From the NCBI GenBank assembly GCA_030609625.1, contig JAUWBX010000025.1, forward strand, positions 1-10,677: DNA of 10,677 bases. The letters run 5' to 3'. Source of the stretch: Phycisphaerae bacterium. Its GTDB lineage: Bacteria; Planctomycetota; Phycisphaerae; Sedimentisphaerales; Anaerobacaceae. Numbering within the stretch: the first letter of the stretch is position 1; each line of letters starts with the position of its first letter. Shown in pieces: positions 1-8,109 of this stretch. The notes below the pieces were generated by a model. It had not been told where the DNA came from, made no database searches, and saw only the letters and a program-made list of their open reading frames with translations. The translations under genes and the position numbers were made by a program.

Positions 1-2209
1 CATTATTCGTAAAGACTTTTATAAGTGGGTTTTCTTTTACTTTCTTTTTGATATTATCAAGAAAATCCTGAACGTTTTTCCCTTCGATAGTATAATGAAT
101 CCTTCTGGCAAGACCTCCTAATTCTTCATCCTTCTCGACCAGGTACGTCTCAAATCCCTGTTTGGCCAGAGCCAGCGCCGCTGTCATACCGGCTATACCG
201 CCGCCTATTACCAGGCCTCGCTTGGTAACTTGCAGCCGCAATCTTTCCAGCGGCTCAAGCCTTGCGGCCTTAGCCACAGCGGTTCTTACCAAACCCTTTG
301 CCTTCTCGGTAGCTGCCTGCGGCTCGTTCATATGCACCCAGGAACAATGGTCCCTGATGTTGGCCATCTCAAATAGATATCTATTAAGTCCGGCCTCACG
401 AATAGTCTCCTGGAACAGAGGCTCATGAGTTCGCGGAGAACACGATGCCACCACAACCCGATTCAAATTATGCTCTTCTATCTTTTCCTTAATTATTTCC
501 TGGGCGTCCTGGGAACAGGTGTAGAGATTGTTCATAGCAAAGACAACATTCGGAAGACTCTCAGCATATTTTGTAACATCAGGAACATCCACTACTCCTC
601 CAATATTAATTCCGCAGTGGCAGATAAAAGCACCAATTCTCGGAGGCTCGCCCCTGACGTCTTTCTCGGCCGGCAGTTCCTTCCGTGTAACTAATGTCCC
701 GCGAGCGCTGGCCAGGTCCCCTTGCGCAAAAGAGGCCGCCCCACTCGCCTGCATTACCGTCTCAGGAATATCCTTAGGCCCCTCGAAGGCACCGCACACA
801 TAAACGCCGGGACGGGAAGTTTCCACCGGCGAAAAAGTGTCCGTCTCACAGAAGCCGTACTTATCTAATTTAATACCCAGCCTCTGGGCCATTTCCTTCA
901 TCTCTTCCGTCGGCGCAAGGCCGACTGACAAAACCACCAGGTCAAATTCTTCGTCGATAAATTCCCCGTTATCGTCCACGTATCGCATCACCAGATTCTT
1001 CGTCTGCTGAATCTGTTTTACGCTCGACGGAATACACCTTATATATCTAATCCCGTACTCTTCCTGGGCCCTGTCATAGTACTTGTCAAAATCTTTACCG
1101 AATGCCCGCATATCCATGAAGAATATGGTCGGTTTTATCTGCTTTTCGTGCTCTTTCGCAATAATGGCTTCTTTGGTGGCATACATACAGCAGACAGAAG
1201 AACAGTACCCCTTGCCGCAGGAGGTATCTCTTGAGCCGACGCACTGAATAAAGGCAACTTTTTTCGGGTGCTTCATATCGCTCGGCCGCAGTATCTGTCC
1301 CCTATAAGGTCCGGAGGCGCTCAGGATGCGTTCAAATTCGATGCTGGTCACAACATTCGGATAATCTCCGTAGCCATACTCCCCCTTTAACTTGGCGTCA
1401 AATTCCTCAAATCCTGGTGCAACAATGACCGCCCCAACGTCAAGCGCAACCTCTTCTTCCTTCTGCTCGAAGTCGATAGCATCCGCCTCGCAAAACTCTT
1501 TGCAGACTTCGCATTTGCCGGTAAGCAGATGGACGCAATTTTCCGCATCTATCACCGCCTTGTTGGGAATAGCCTGGGGGAAAGGAATATGAATGGCAGA
1601 GCGCCTGCTCAACCCTTCATCGAATTCGTTGGGTAGCGGTTTTATCTGTTTTGTACAAACATCTTCAAGTCTGATACCCTGGGCCGGACAGATAAATTCA
1701 CAACTTCCGCACCCCATACAAATCTCGGCCCGTTCACCATATGGAGGAATGACTTCTCGATTGCTTCCGCGGCCGGCAAAACCAATAACGGCTGTGCCCA
1801 TCCGGTCACGACACATCCGAACACACATACCACAAAGGAAACAATCCTGATTCTTTGTTGGAATACGTGGTTCCCCAACCTCTAATTCAGCCGCTAATTC
1901 TTGTATTTTCTTTGAATCCGGACAGCGTGCCAAAAGCAATTCCACCATTATTTTTCTGGTCTTTATAACTTCTTCAGAATCGGTCCGGACTACCAGACCT
2001 TCCCGTACAGGATATTGACACGAAGCCTGTATCTTGCTTCTGCCGTTTTCAGTTACCTCAACTACGCAAACCCTGCAGGCTCCGTAAGGCTCTAAGGCCT
2101 TATGATAACAGAGAGTAGGAATCTTTATTCCCAGAGTTTCAGCCGCCTGGAGTATGGTCGTACCTTCTTCCACACTTATCGGCTGATTATCAATAGTTAA
2201 GTTTATCAT
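1..2209 (-). CDS. hdrA: NuoG-type Fe-S arm fused to HdrA modules (3' end outside window)
   Basis: Partial gene; 736 codons are visible and it continues past base 1. The N-terminus is a NuoG/HydA-like [2Fe-2S] domain (C34, C45, C48, C64), followed by a double [4Fe-4S] ferredoxin (C123/126/129/133 and C164/167/170/174). HdrA sequence then begins in mid-protein at PNEFDEGL (193-200), with a Cys set at C225/233/236/240 and the HdrA cysteines of FIQCVGSRD...CC (C323, C331, C336, C340, C341). From about 524 a second HdrA module starts: GAFICHCG (C530, C532), YTCSQ (C565), ASCSPRTHEP (C590), then the FAD motif GGGIAG (669-674). No H-cluster hydrogenase domain is seen, although the N-terminal arm is the one found in HndD/HydA. 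The ATG lies 14 nt after the upstream stop, with only a weak AGAG-like ribosome site. Inferred role: takes electrons from the NuoEF module and passes them through flavin and Fe-S centres. HdrA identity is firm; total length and downstream domains are unknown. Confidence 0.9.
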   Translation of the reverse strand, partial: MINLTIDNQPISVEEGTTILQAAETLGIKIPTLCYHKALEPYGACRVCVVEVTENGRSKIQASCQYPVREGLVVRTDSEEVIKTRKIMVELLLARCPDSKKIQELAAELEVGEPRIPTKNQDCFLCGMCVRMCRDRMGTAVIGFAGRGSNREVIPPYGERAEICMGCGSCEFICPAQGIRLEDVCTKQIKPLPNEFDEGLSRRSAIHIPFPQAIPNKAVIDAENCVHLLTGKCEVCKEFCEADAIDFEQKEEEVALDVGAVIVAPGFEEFDAKLKGEYGYGDYPNVVTSIEFERILSASGPYRGQILRPSDMKHPKKVAFIQCVGSRDTSCGKGYCSSVCCMYATKEAIIAKEHEKQIKPTIFFMDMRAFGKDFDKYYDRAQEEYGIRYIRCIPSSVKQIQQTKNLVMRYVDDNGEFIDEEFDLVVLSVGLAPTEEMKEMAQRLGIKLDKYGFCETDTFSPVETSRPGVYVCGAFEGPKDIPETVMQASGAASFAQGDLASARGTLVTRKELPAEKDVRGEPPRIGAFICHCGINIGGVVDVPDVTKYAESLPNVVFAMNNLYTCSQDAQEIIKEKIEEHNLNRVVVASCSPRTHEPLFQETIREAGLNRYLFEMANIRDHCSWVHMNEPQAATEKAKGLVRTAVAKAARLEPLERLRLQVTKRGLVIGGGIAGMTAALALAKQGFETYLVEKDEELGGLARRIHYTIEGKNVQDFLDNIKKKVKENPLIKVFTNN

Positions 2210-2223
2210 TATAAATTACTCTT

Positions 2224-5200
2224 TTATCCCACGGATTCTTCTTTTTGAAGTTCTAAATCGCACCTCAGACAACGCCTGGCCTCGCTCATCGCCATCTCAC
2301 GAACCAGACCCAGTTCAACTTCATCAAAATTCCCACGCCTCTTTTTAACTGCCAAGGTCGGCATAGCAGGCTTTTTCAGACCTTCTATTTCCTCATCACT
2401 CAATTCGACAGGCTCAACGCGTATAGCCGGCCGGGTCACTTGGTACGTTCGCTCCACGGGCAATCCTTTTATGTATTTATCTATCATCCGGGCTGCAATC
2501 TTACCATGGGACATAGCATCGCTTACCGTATTGGGACCAGTAATTACATCACCGCCGGCAAATACACCTTCCTCAGCCGAATGAAATGTTTCCGAATCAA
2601 CCTCTATCGTATCCCATTTGGAGACTTTTATGCAGCTACCATTGTTTAAAAAAGAAACATCCGGACGCTGGCTGATTGCAATAATCAAAGAGTCAAGTTC
2701 CATAGTAAATTCGGAACCTTTGATGGGAACAGGCTTTCTCCTGCCGCCGGAATCAACCTCACCCAATTCCATCTGGACACACTCAACACTTTTCAATTTG
2801 CCACCTTCTGATATTACCTTAACCGGGGCGGTCAAATATTTAACCTCAATGCCCTCGCCAAGCAGTTCTTCAATCTCTTCTTCGTCTGCCGGCATCTCTG
2901 CTCTGGTCCTTCTATAAAGAACCACAACCTCACTACCAAGACGACTTGCAGACCTGGCCGCATCTACCGCTGCATTACCTCCTCCAACTACCGCCACTTT
3001 TGTGCCGATTTCTATTTTCTGACCAAGATTAACTGCCCGCAGAAAGTCCACAGCATCTATCACGCCAGCAACATCTTCACCAGGGATGCCCATTTTTATA
3101 CCCTGATGCGCTCCGGCAGCTATAAATATCGCCTTAAACTCATTTTTAATATCAGCCAGTTGTACATCGCGGCCAACTGCCGTATTGGTTTTTATCTCAA
3201 CTCCAAGCTTTACAATATTATCTATCTCAAAGTTTAGAATCTGCCTGGGCAGCCGATACTCTGGAATACCGACTGACAGCATACCGCCGGCAACCGGTAA
3301 AGCTTCGAATATAATTACTTTATAACCTTCCAATGCAAGGTAATACGCACATGTCAGACCGGCAGGACCAGAGCCTATAATCGCAACTTTGTCGCCATTG
3401 GACGGCTTTCTATCAGGCTGAAACTTGATCCCACGCTCCATTTCATAATCTGCAACAAACCGCTTGAGGGCGCGAATCGAAATCGGTTCTTCGTCGCCCT
3501 CCCCTGCGCTGCATTTGTCCTCACACGGATGATGGCAAACGCGACCACATATTGCAGGAAGAGGATTTTCCTTTCTTACAATTTCTATCGCTTCATCAAA
3601 TTTACCCTGGGCGATAAGACCAATGTAACAGGGTACATCCTGTCCTAACGGGCAGGTATGCTGACAGGCAGAAGATATTATGCCCCTGCAAACACCCGCC
3701 GGACATCTCTTGTATTTGATGTGTTCCAAATATTCGTCTCTAAAGTATTTCAAAGTAGAGAGAACCGGATTAGGCAGCGTCTGCCCTAATCCGCACAACG
3801 AGGCGTTTTTGATAGCTATGCTTAATTCGCCGAGCAGTTCAATATCTTTTTCCTGCCCTTCTCCGTTGCAGATTCTTGTCAATATCTCAAGCAATGCGGC
3901 AGAACCTTCACGACAGGATGTACATTTTCCACAAGATTCATCATTGGTAAACATGAGGAAGTATTTGGCGATATCTACGGCACATGTATCTTCATCCAAA
4001 ACAATCATTCCGCCAGAACCCATAATTGAGCCGGCTTCAGCCAGTCGTTCGTAATCGATGGGTAAATCAATCAAACTTGCCGGAATACAGCCTCCTGAAG
4101 GTCCTCCGGTTTGTACAGCCTTAAACTTCTTGCCTCCAGGAATACCGCCGCCAATCTCATAAATAATTTCTTTCAAGGTTATTCCCATCGGCACTTCAAC
4201 CAAACCAGCGTTTCTGATCTTACCAACTAGTGAAAAAACTTTGGTCCCCTTACTCTTTTCTGTGCCAATTCTCGAAAACCATTTTGCGCCACGGTTTATT
4301 ATCGTGGGAATCGTAGCCCATGTTTCTACATTATTAATACACGTAGGTTTTCCCCAGAGACCGGACTCAACCGGAAACGGTGGCCTGATAACAGGCTCAG
4401 GAGCTTTTCCCTCAATCGATGATATCAGGGCTGTCTCTTCGCCGCACACGAATGCTCCTGCGCCTTTAAATACACTAACATCAAACTTAAAGCCAGTACC
4501 GAGTATATCATCACCAAATAAACCATAGTCCCTGGCTTGCTTTATCGCAATCTCTATTCTTTCAATCGCCAACGGGTATTCAGCCCTTATGTATATGTAG
4601 CCTTGACTCGCCCCTATCGCCTTTGCGCCAATGGCCATACCTTCCAGCACAACATGAGGGTCTGATTCAATTATGCTGCGATCCATGAAAGCACCAGGAT
4701 CACCTTCGTCAGCATTACAGACCACAAACTTCTGTTCGCTTTTGGCTTCCTGTGCAAACTGCCACTTCTTCCCAGTCGGGAAACCAGCACCTCCTCTTCC
4801 TCTGAGGCCGGAATCCGTAATCTCCTTAATTATTTCCTCTGCGCCGATTCCATCAAGCACTTTGGCCAAAGCCGCGTACCCATCAAAACCGATATATTCG
4901 TCTATCTTTTCAGGGTCGATCAACCCACGGTTCTTCAAAGCAACCAGCCTCTGCTTGGCAAAGAACCCAATATCACTTAACTTGGGAATAGGAGCATCTT
5001 GCGCAGAAGGCGTATACATCAGGTCCTTAACAGGCCGCCCATTAAGAAAATGCTCTTGAACCAAACGCGGTATATCTTCCTTGGTGAGCATTTGGTAGAA
5101 TATCCCCTCCGGCTGTACAACCATAATCGGCCCCTGAGCACAAATCCGTTACAACCGGTGGTAACAACTAATATCTCATTTTCCAGTCCGGCCTTTTTGA

Positions 5201-5294
5201 TTTCCTCCTCGAGAATATCCCTTATCTCAAGTGACTTATTAGAAATACACCCAGTGCCTGCACAAACCATAAGATGCATTCGATATTCAGTCAT
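2224..5294 (-). CDS. nuoF: NuoF-like NADH dehydrogenase fused to GltD/NfnB-like FAD oxidoreductase, frameshifted near the 5' end
   Basis: If one nucleotide is restored near 5141, a protein of about 1023 residues results. Residues 1-57 are a thioredoxin-like [2Fe-2S] domain (C11, C16, C48 and a fourth Cys right at the frameshift). In the 966-residue downstream frame (ATG at 5124) the NuoF part has GRGGAGFPTG for FMN (109-118), ADEGDPGAF for NADH (138-146), a GAGAFVCGEETAL stretch (221-233) and a [4Fe-4S] site at C398/401/404/444. RCPAGVC (473-479) marks the point where HndC-type proteins carry a ferredoxin. Here it leads instead into a GltD/NfnB-like half: Cys-rich N-terminal region (C487, 491, 499, 526, 530, 534, 538), FAD site GSGPAG (584-589), and a second Rossmann site GGGNAA (714-719) with YRR (737-739) typical of NADP(H) binding. 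Start ATG at 5294 has AGAAAG 7 nt upstream. Inferred role: NADH entry plus a second NAD(P)H site. A 966-residue protein starting at 5124 would lack the first domain. Confidence 0.9.
5138..5147 (-). other. Apparent 1-nt deletion (frameshift) in the nuoF-like fusion gene
   Basis: Upstream of this point the minus strand encodes the expected TTGCNGF of the thioredoxin-like domain; downstream a different frame encodes CAQGPIMVVQPEG, the expected continuation. Read on the minus strand the junction is GGATTTGTGCTCAG. One extra T in the TTT run would give GGA TTT TGT GCT and join both halves, restoring the fourth cluster-binding Cys. Without it the first frame continues for about 40 unrelated residues to a stop at 5019. 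No classical X_XXY_YYZ slippery heptamer is present. A homopolymer sequencing or assembly error or a recent mutation is more likely than programmed recoding. Confidence 0.85.
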
Positions 5295-5336
5295 TAGCAA
5301 ACTTTCTAATTTTTCTGATTATTAACCAGCTTTATT

Positions 5337-5352
5337 AAGCCTCTTGGGGCTT
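5337..5352 (-). other. Small hairpin in the only long gap within the operon
   Basis: The gap of about 100 nt between the HndB-like gene and the NuoF fusion contains a 5-bp stem (AAGCC/GGCTT) with a 6-nt loop. No U-tract follows directly, so it is not a convincing terminator. It could be an mRNA processing or stability element, or chance. The rest of the gap shows nothing I can name. Confidence 0.25.
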
Positions 5353-5394
5353 TTAATTTCTCACTGTCTAATCCAACTACGGCAATTACTCACT

Positions 5395-5760
5395 TCAAAT
5401 ATCCGATACATATTCGGCAACCACCTTTCCTTCCAGTACATGCTCGGACAGAATTCTTTTAATTTTCTCTTCATTAAGATTGATATATTTAACAGGAGCT
5501 TGTCCAATTATCTCTACTATAGCCATGGGTTCCTGGCGGCAAAGCCCTGCACAATCAGCAGTAACAATAACAACATCCTTAACATCTCTTTTTGCAAGCT
5601 CTGCGAGAAGGGTATTCATCACATCCCGGGCGCCGGCAGCTATTCCACAGGTACCCATATGTATCGTAATCCAAACTCGGGCTGTACCTTCACGCAGAAT
5701 TCTCATCTTCCTCATCTTCTCGCTGATCTTTTTCAAGTCTTCCGGCTTCAGTTTAGGCAT
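5395..5760 (-). CDS. hndB: HndB-like thioredoxin-fold ferredoxin subunit
   Basis: 121 residues, the usual size for the small HndB-type subunit found beside HndA (NuoE) and HndC (NuoF) in NADP-reducing hydrogenase operons. A charged N-terminal helix (LKPEDLKKISEKMRKMR) is followed by the family motif MGTCGIAAGARDVM (35-48) and DCAGLCRQEP (69-78). Three cysteines are visible in cluster-like positions: C38, C70 and C74. The position that would hold the first Cys of a C-x4-C pair is I33, so a complete [2Fe-2S] ligand set is not evident, and I recall that this family often lacks it. No signal peptide or membrane segment; cytoplasmic. The ATG is 2 nt after the stop of the HdrA-NuoE fusion, so translational coupling is likely. 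Its place between the NuoE and NuoF genes matches hndABC order and supports a structural or electron-relay role in the diaphorase module. Confidence 0.85.
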   Translation of the reverse strand: MPKLKPEDLKKISEKMRKMRILREGTARVWITIHMGTCGIAAGARDVMNTLLAELAKRDVKDVVIVTADCAGLCRQEPMAIVEIIGQAPVKYINLNEEKIKRILSEHVLEGKVVAEYVSDI

Positions 5761-5762
5761 TT

Positions 5763-6638
5763 TTATTGTTCCCGATATCTTCCAACTAACTGGGCAACTT
5801 TTGATTGTGTCATCTTACCATGCAAATCGGCATTAACAGTAACCACCGGCGCCAACCCACAACAACCAAGACAACGCACAGATTCAAGAGTGAAATGAAG
5901 ATCTTCAGTATTCTCGCCGGCTTTTATGCCCAATTCCTTCTCTATTCTTTCTAATATCCTGTGACCACCCTTCACATGACAAGCTGTGCCTTCACAAACA
6001 CTAATGACATATTTACCGCGAGGGGTCAGACTAAAAGCATTATAAAAAGTGGCCAAATTATATATATGGCTAAGCGGAATATCTAACTTAAAAGAAACAT
6101 ACTTCAACACGCTCTTGGGCAAGTAACGAAATTCGACATTAATATCCTCAAGCAAAGGCAATAGAATCTCACTGCCGCCTTTGTGTCTATCCATGATTTC
6201 ACCGAGCGGGTCCCGATATTCATCCTCTAATTTTACTTCCCGTATTTCCTCATCAATCTGAGGTTTGTTTCGCACAGGACAATTGTTCCAGCAAATTCCA
6301 CAACCGGTACACTTGTCCTCGATAACATATCGCGGTGATTTTTTGACCAGTACTTTCATATTACCCGGCGAGCCTGATAAGTCTTTAACTTCGCCTTTGG
6401 TAATAATTTGAATATTTTCGTGCCTGCCGGCATCAACAAGTTTAGGTGCCAGAATACACATGGAACAGTCGTTGGTGGGAAAGGTCTTATCCAATTGGGC
6501 CATTGTCCCGCCAATAGCGGCACTTTTGTCCATCAAATATACCTTGTAGCCGGAATCAGCAAGGTCCAGGGAAGCCTGAATCCCTCCGATGCCTGCTCCA
6601 ACGACGAGAACTGCTCCTACTTTATTGTCTTTCTTCAT
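5763..6638 (-). CDS. HdrA N-terminal FAD/ferredoxin half fused to NuoE
   Basis: 291 residues in two parts. Residues 1-125 are the N-terminal FAD part of HdrA: Rossmann GAGIGG (14-19), MDKSAAIGGTMAQLDKTFPT, the HdrA-typical DCSMC (C58, C61), then a [4Fe-4S] ferredoxin motif (C110, C113, C116, C120). Instead of continuing as HdrA, from about residue 135 it becomes a complete NuoE/HndA-like domain with thioredoxin-fold [2Fe-2S] ligands C215, C220, C256 and C260 (CEGTAC...CLGCC). A stand-alone HdrA is over 600 residues, so this is a truncated and grafted HdrA; the missing C-terminal half appears in the last gene of the operon. The start overlaps the hdrB stop (TAATG), with GGTGAG 6 nt upstream. 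Inferred role: links NuoF-derived electrons directly to an HdrA-type flavin. Both domain assignments are firm; the function of the fusion is inference. Confidence 0.92.
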   Translation of the reverse strand: MKKDNKVGAVLVVGAGIGGIQASLDLADSGYKVYLMDKSAAIGGTMAQLDKTFPTNDCSMCILAPKLVDAGRHENIQIITKGEVKDLSGSPGNMKVLVKKSPRYVIEDKCTGCGICWNNCPVRNKPQIDEEIREVKLEDEYRDPLGEIMDRHKGGSEILLPLLEDINVEFRYLPKSVLKYVSFKLDIPLSHIYNLATFYNAFSLTPRGKYVISVCEGTACHVKGGHRILERIEKELGIKAGENTEDLHFTLESVRCLGCCGLAPVVTVNADLHGKMTQSKVAQLVGRYREQ

Positions 6639-7489
6639 TATGCACTCACCAGATTCAGTGATTCCAACAACGGCATTGGATTCGTAATATGTCTCCTAAA
6701 CCAGGGCTTGGCGTCAAGGCCGAGAGCTAACCCTAATAATTCTGTGAAGTAAAAAACCGGCATACGCTTCTCTTTCTTCGGCTGCATATCCAGGTTCGCC
6801 AGGCACAGCGGGCAGGCCGTAACGATGCAATCCGCTCCCGCTTCCCTTGCCATATCTACAAGGTTATCACAAAGATTCATCACGATACTTGGCGTCGTCA
6901 GGGCCAGGCTCGCTCCGCAGCATTCTGTTCTGTAAGACCACGCAAGGCACTCGGTGCCCATCGCTTCCATTAAATTGTCAAGCGAACGGGGTCGCTCCTC
7001 ATCATCAAACTGGGTAAGTTCGTGCGGCCGAACGATTACGCACCCGTAATATGCAACTGTCTTCAAACCTTTAAGAGGCTTCCGAATATTTTCCTTTATC
7101 GTCGCCAACCCGATAGTATTACAAACAACATCCAGCAGATGCTTAATCTCAAAATTCCCCTTGTACGGACTCTTCATTATCTCCTGCATCTTCTGGCGGA
7201 AATCCTTGTCCTCCTTTAATGCAACAGCGGCGTTTTTGAACCGAGTGAAGCAGGCCGCGCATGCAACCGCCAAATCCAGCCCCGCTCGGTCCGCGATGAA
7301 AAGGTTGCGCGAACCTAAAGCCTGGTCAAGAAGGCGGTTAGTACAATGACCCGAACTGGCGCCGCAGCAATTCCAGTCGGGCAGCTCTACAAGTTCAACA
7401 CCCAACCGCTCACAAATCGCTTCGGTGGAGAGTCCATATTCTTTCGCAGTACCGTCAAGCGAACAACCTGGAAAATAAGAAAGTTTCAA
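6638..7489 (-). CDS. hdrB: Heterodisulfide reductase subunit HdrB-like (two CCG domains)
   Basis: 283 residues, the normal length of HdrB. Both cysteine-rich CCG domains are intact: C9, C41-C42, C77, C80 and C150, C190-C191, C226, C229. In methanogen HdrB these ligands hold two noncubane [4Fe-4S] clusters that reduce the CoM-S-S-CoB disulfide; in bacteria the acceptor is generally unknown. Soluble, no signal peptide. The start is a TTG (7489), chosen because it gives the family N-terminus MKLSYFPGC and has an AAGGG-like ribosome site 7 nt upstream; no ATG fits. It begins 3 nt after hdrC and its TAA overlaps the next ATG by one base. Catalytic thiol/disulfide (or related) reductase subunit of the proposed complex; the substrate cannot be read from the sequence. 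Other CCG proteins (GlpC, LctE-type) are less likely given the adjacent HdrC and HdrA parts. Confidence 0.93.
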   Translation of the reverse strand: MKLSYFPGCSLDGTAKEYGLSTEAICERLGVELVELPDWNCCGASSGHCTNRLLDQALGSRNLFIADRAGLDLAVACAACFTRFKNAAVALKEDKDFRQKMQEIMKSPYKGNFEIKHLLDVVCNTIGLATIKENIRKPLKGLKTVAYYGCVIVRPHELTQFDDEERPRSLDNLMEAMGTECLAWSYRTECCGASLALTTPSIVMNLCDNLVDMAREAGADCIVTACPLCLANLDMQPKKEKRMPVFYFTELLGLALGLDAKPWFRRHITNPMPLLESLNLVSA

Positions 7490-7492
7490 TGT

Positions 7493-8104
7493 CTAACCCT
7501 TCTTCTCCCCATTAGAAGTAAGTCGTTGACTTCTAACGGGGTTCGTACCAAAAGTTTCGAATATTTGCTCAATCTCGTCAATATTTTCTATTCTGGTGGG
7601 CAAAATTCTGAGTTTGCCTTTCGCGAACATCAGCGCCCCCAGTACCATATCTTCCTTAAACATATTCAGACTCAATACCTTATAAGCGGCTAAGAGCGAT
7701 ATTTCATGCAGCCGGCCGTACTCTCGAATGCAACTAAGGAAAACCCGATGAAAGGTAGTGATATGCGCTGCTTCACTATTTATCCCCTCCTCAATGGCCA
7801 TCGTCTTTAAGGTGTCCATAAAGACAGGCAAATCCACCTCATTGGGACATCTCGTAACACAAGCTTCACAAGCTGCACAGATCCAAATAGTCGTGCTGGA
7901 AAGAACTTTATCCCGCAGTCCCAGTTGAATCATCCTGATAATCTGGTTCGGGGCCCAATCCATCGCAAAGGCCACAGGACAGCCTGCGGAGCATTTGAAG
8001 CACTGATAACACTGCTGCAGTTGCTTACCGCTTCTTTGCTCAACTACATCAACAAAGTTCGGGTCGATTCTCTCTTTCCCGCCAGTTTTAGTACTAATTT
8101 CCAC
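7493..8104 (-). CDS. hdrC: Heterodisulfide reductase subunit HdrC-like ferredoxin
   Basis: 203 residues, typical of HdrC. Two [4Fe-4S] motifs sit in the HdrC arrangement: CYQCFKCSAGCP (C32, C35, C38, C42) and CAACEACVTRCP (C76, C79, C82, C86), followed by a mostly helical C-terminal region. HdrC relays electrons from HdrA to the noncubane clusters of HdrB. The start is GTG at 8104. It is supported by a strong GGGAGG 9 nt upstream, which is itself made of the last rex codons (Gly-Gly), so rex and hdrC are probably translationally coupled. Soluble; no membrane helices of the DsrM/HdrE type. The last residues (SNGEKKG) look unstructured. Confidence 0.93.
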   Translation of the reverse strand: MEISTKTGGKERIDPNFVDVVEQRSGKQLQQCYQCFKCSAGCPVAFAMDWAPNQIIRMIQLGLRDKVLSSTTIWICAACEACVTRCPNEVDLPVFMDTLKTMAIEEGINSEAAHITTFHRVFLSCIREYGRLHEISLLAAYKVLSLNMFKEDMVLGALMFAKGKLRILPTRIENIDEIEQIFETFGTNPVRSQRLTSNGEKKG

Positions 8105-8109
8105 CTGCT

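Noticed and set aside
162..1878. Several short plus- and minus-strand frames across the large HdrA-like gene
   Set aside because: They are shadows of the minus-strand gene, which is open without a stop from 2209 to base 1 and carries the conserved motifs.
5138..5147. Programmed -1 ribosomal frameshift
   Set aside because: A -1 slip would join the frames, but GGATTTGTG does not match a classical slippery heptamer and I saw no strong downstream stem. A homopolymer error or mutation is simpler.
5019..5300. Separate 93-residue gene on the minus strand
   Set aside because: Its first 51 residues (from the ATG at 5294) are the N-terminal domain of the NuoF fusion; the remaining residues are the out-of-frame tail after the 1-nt frameshift. 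It is not an independent gene.
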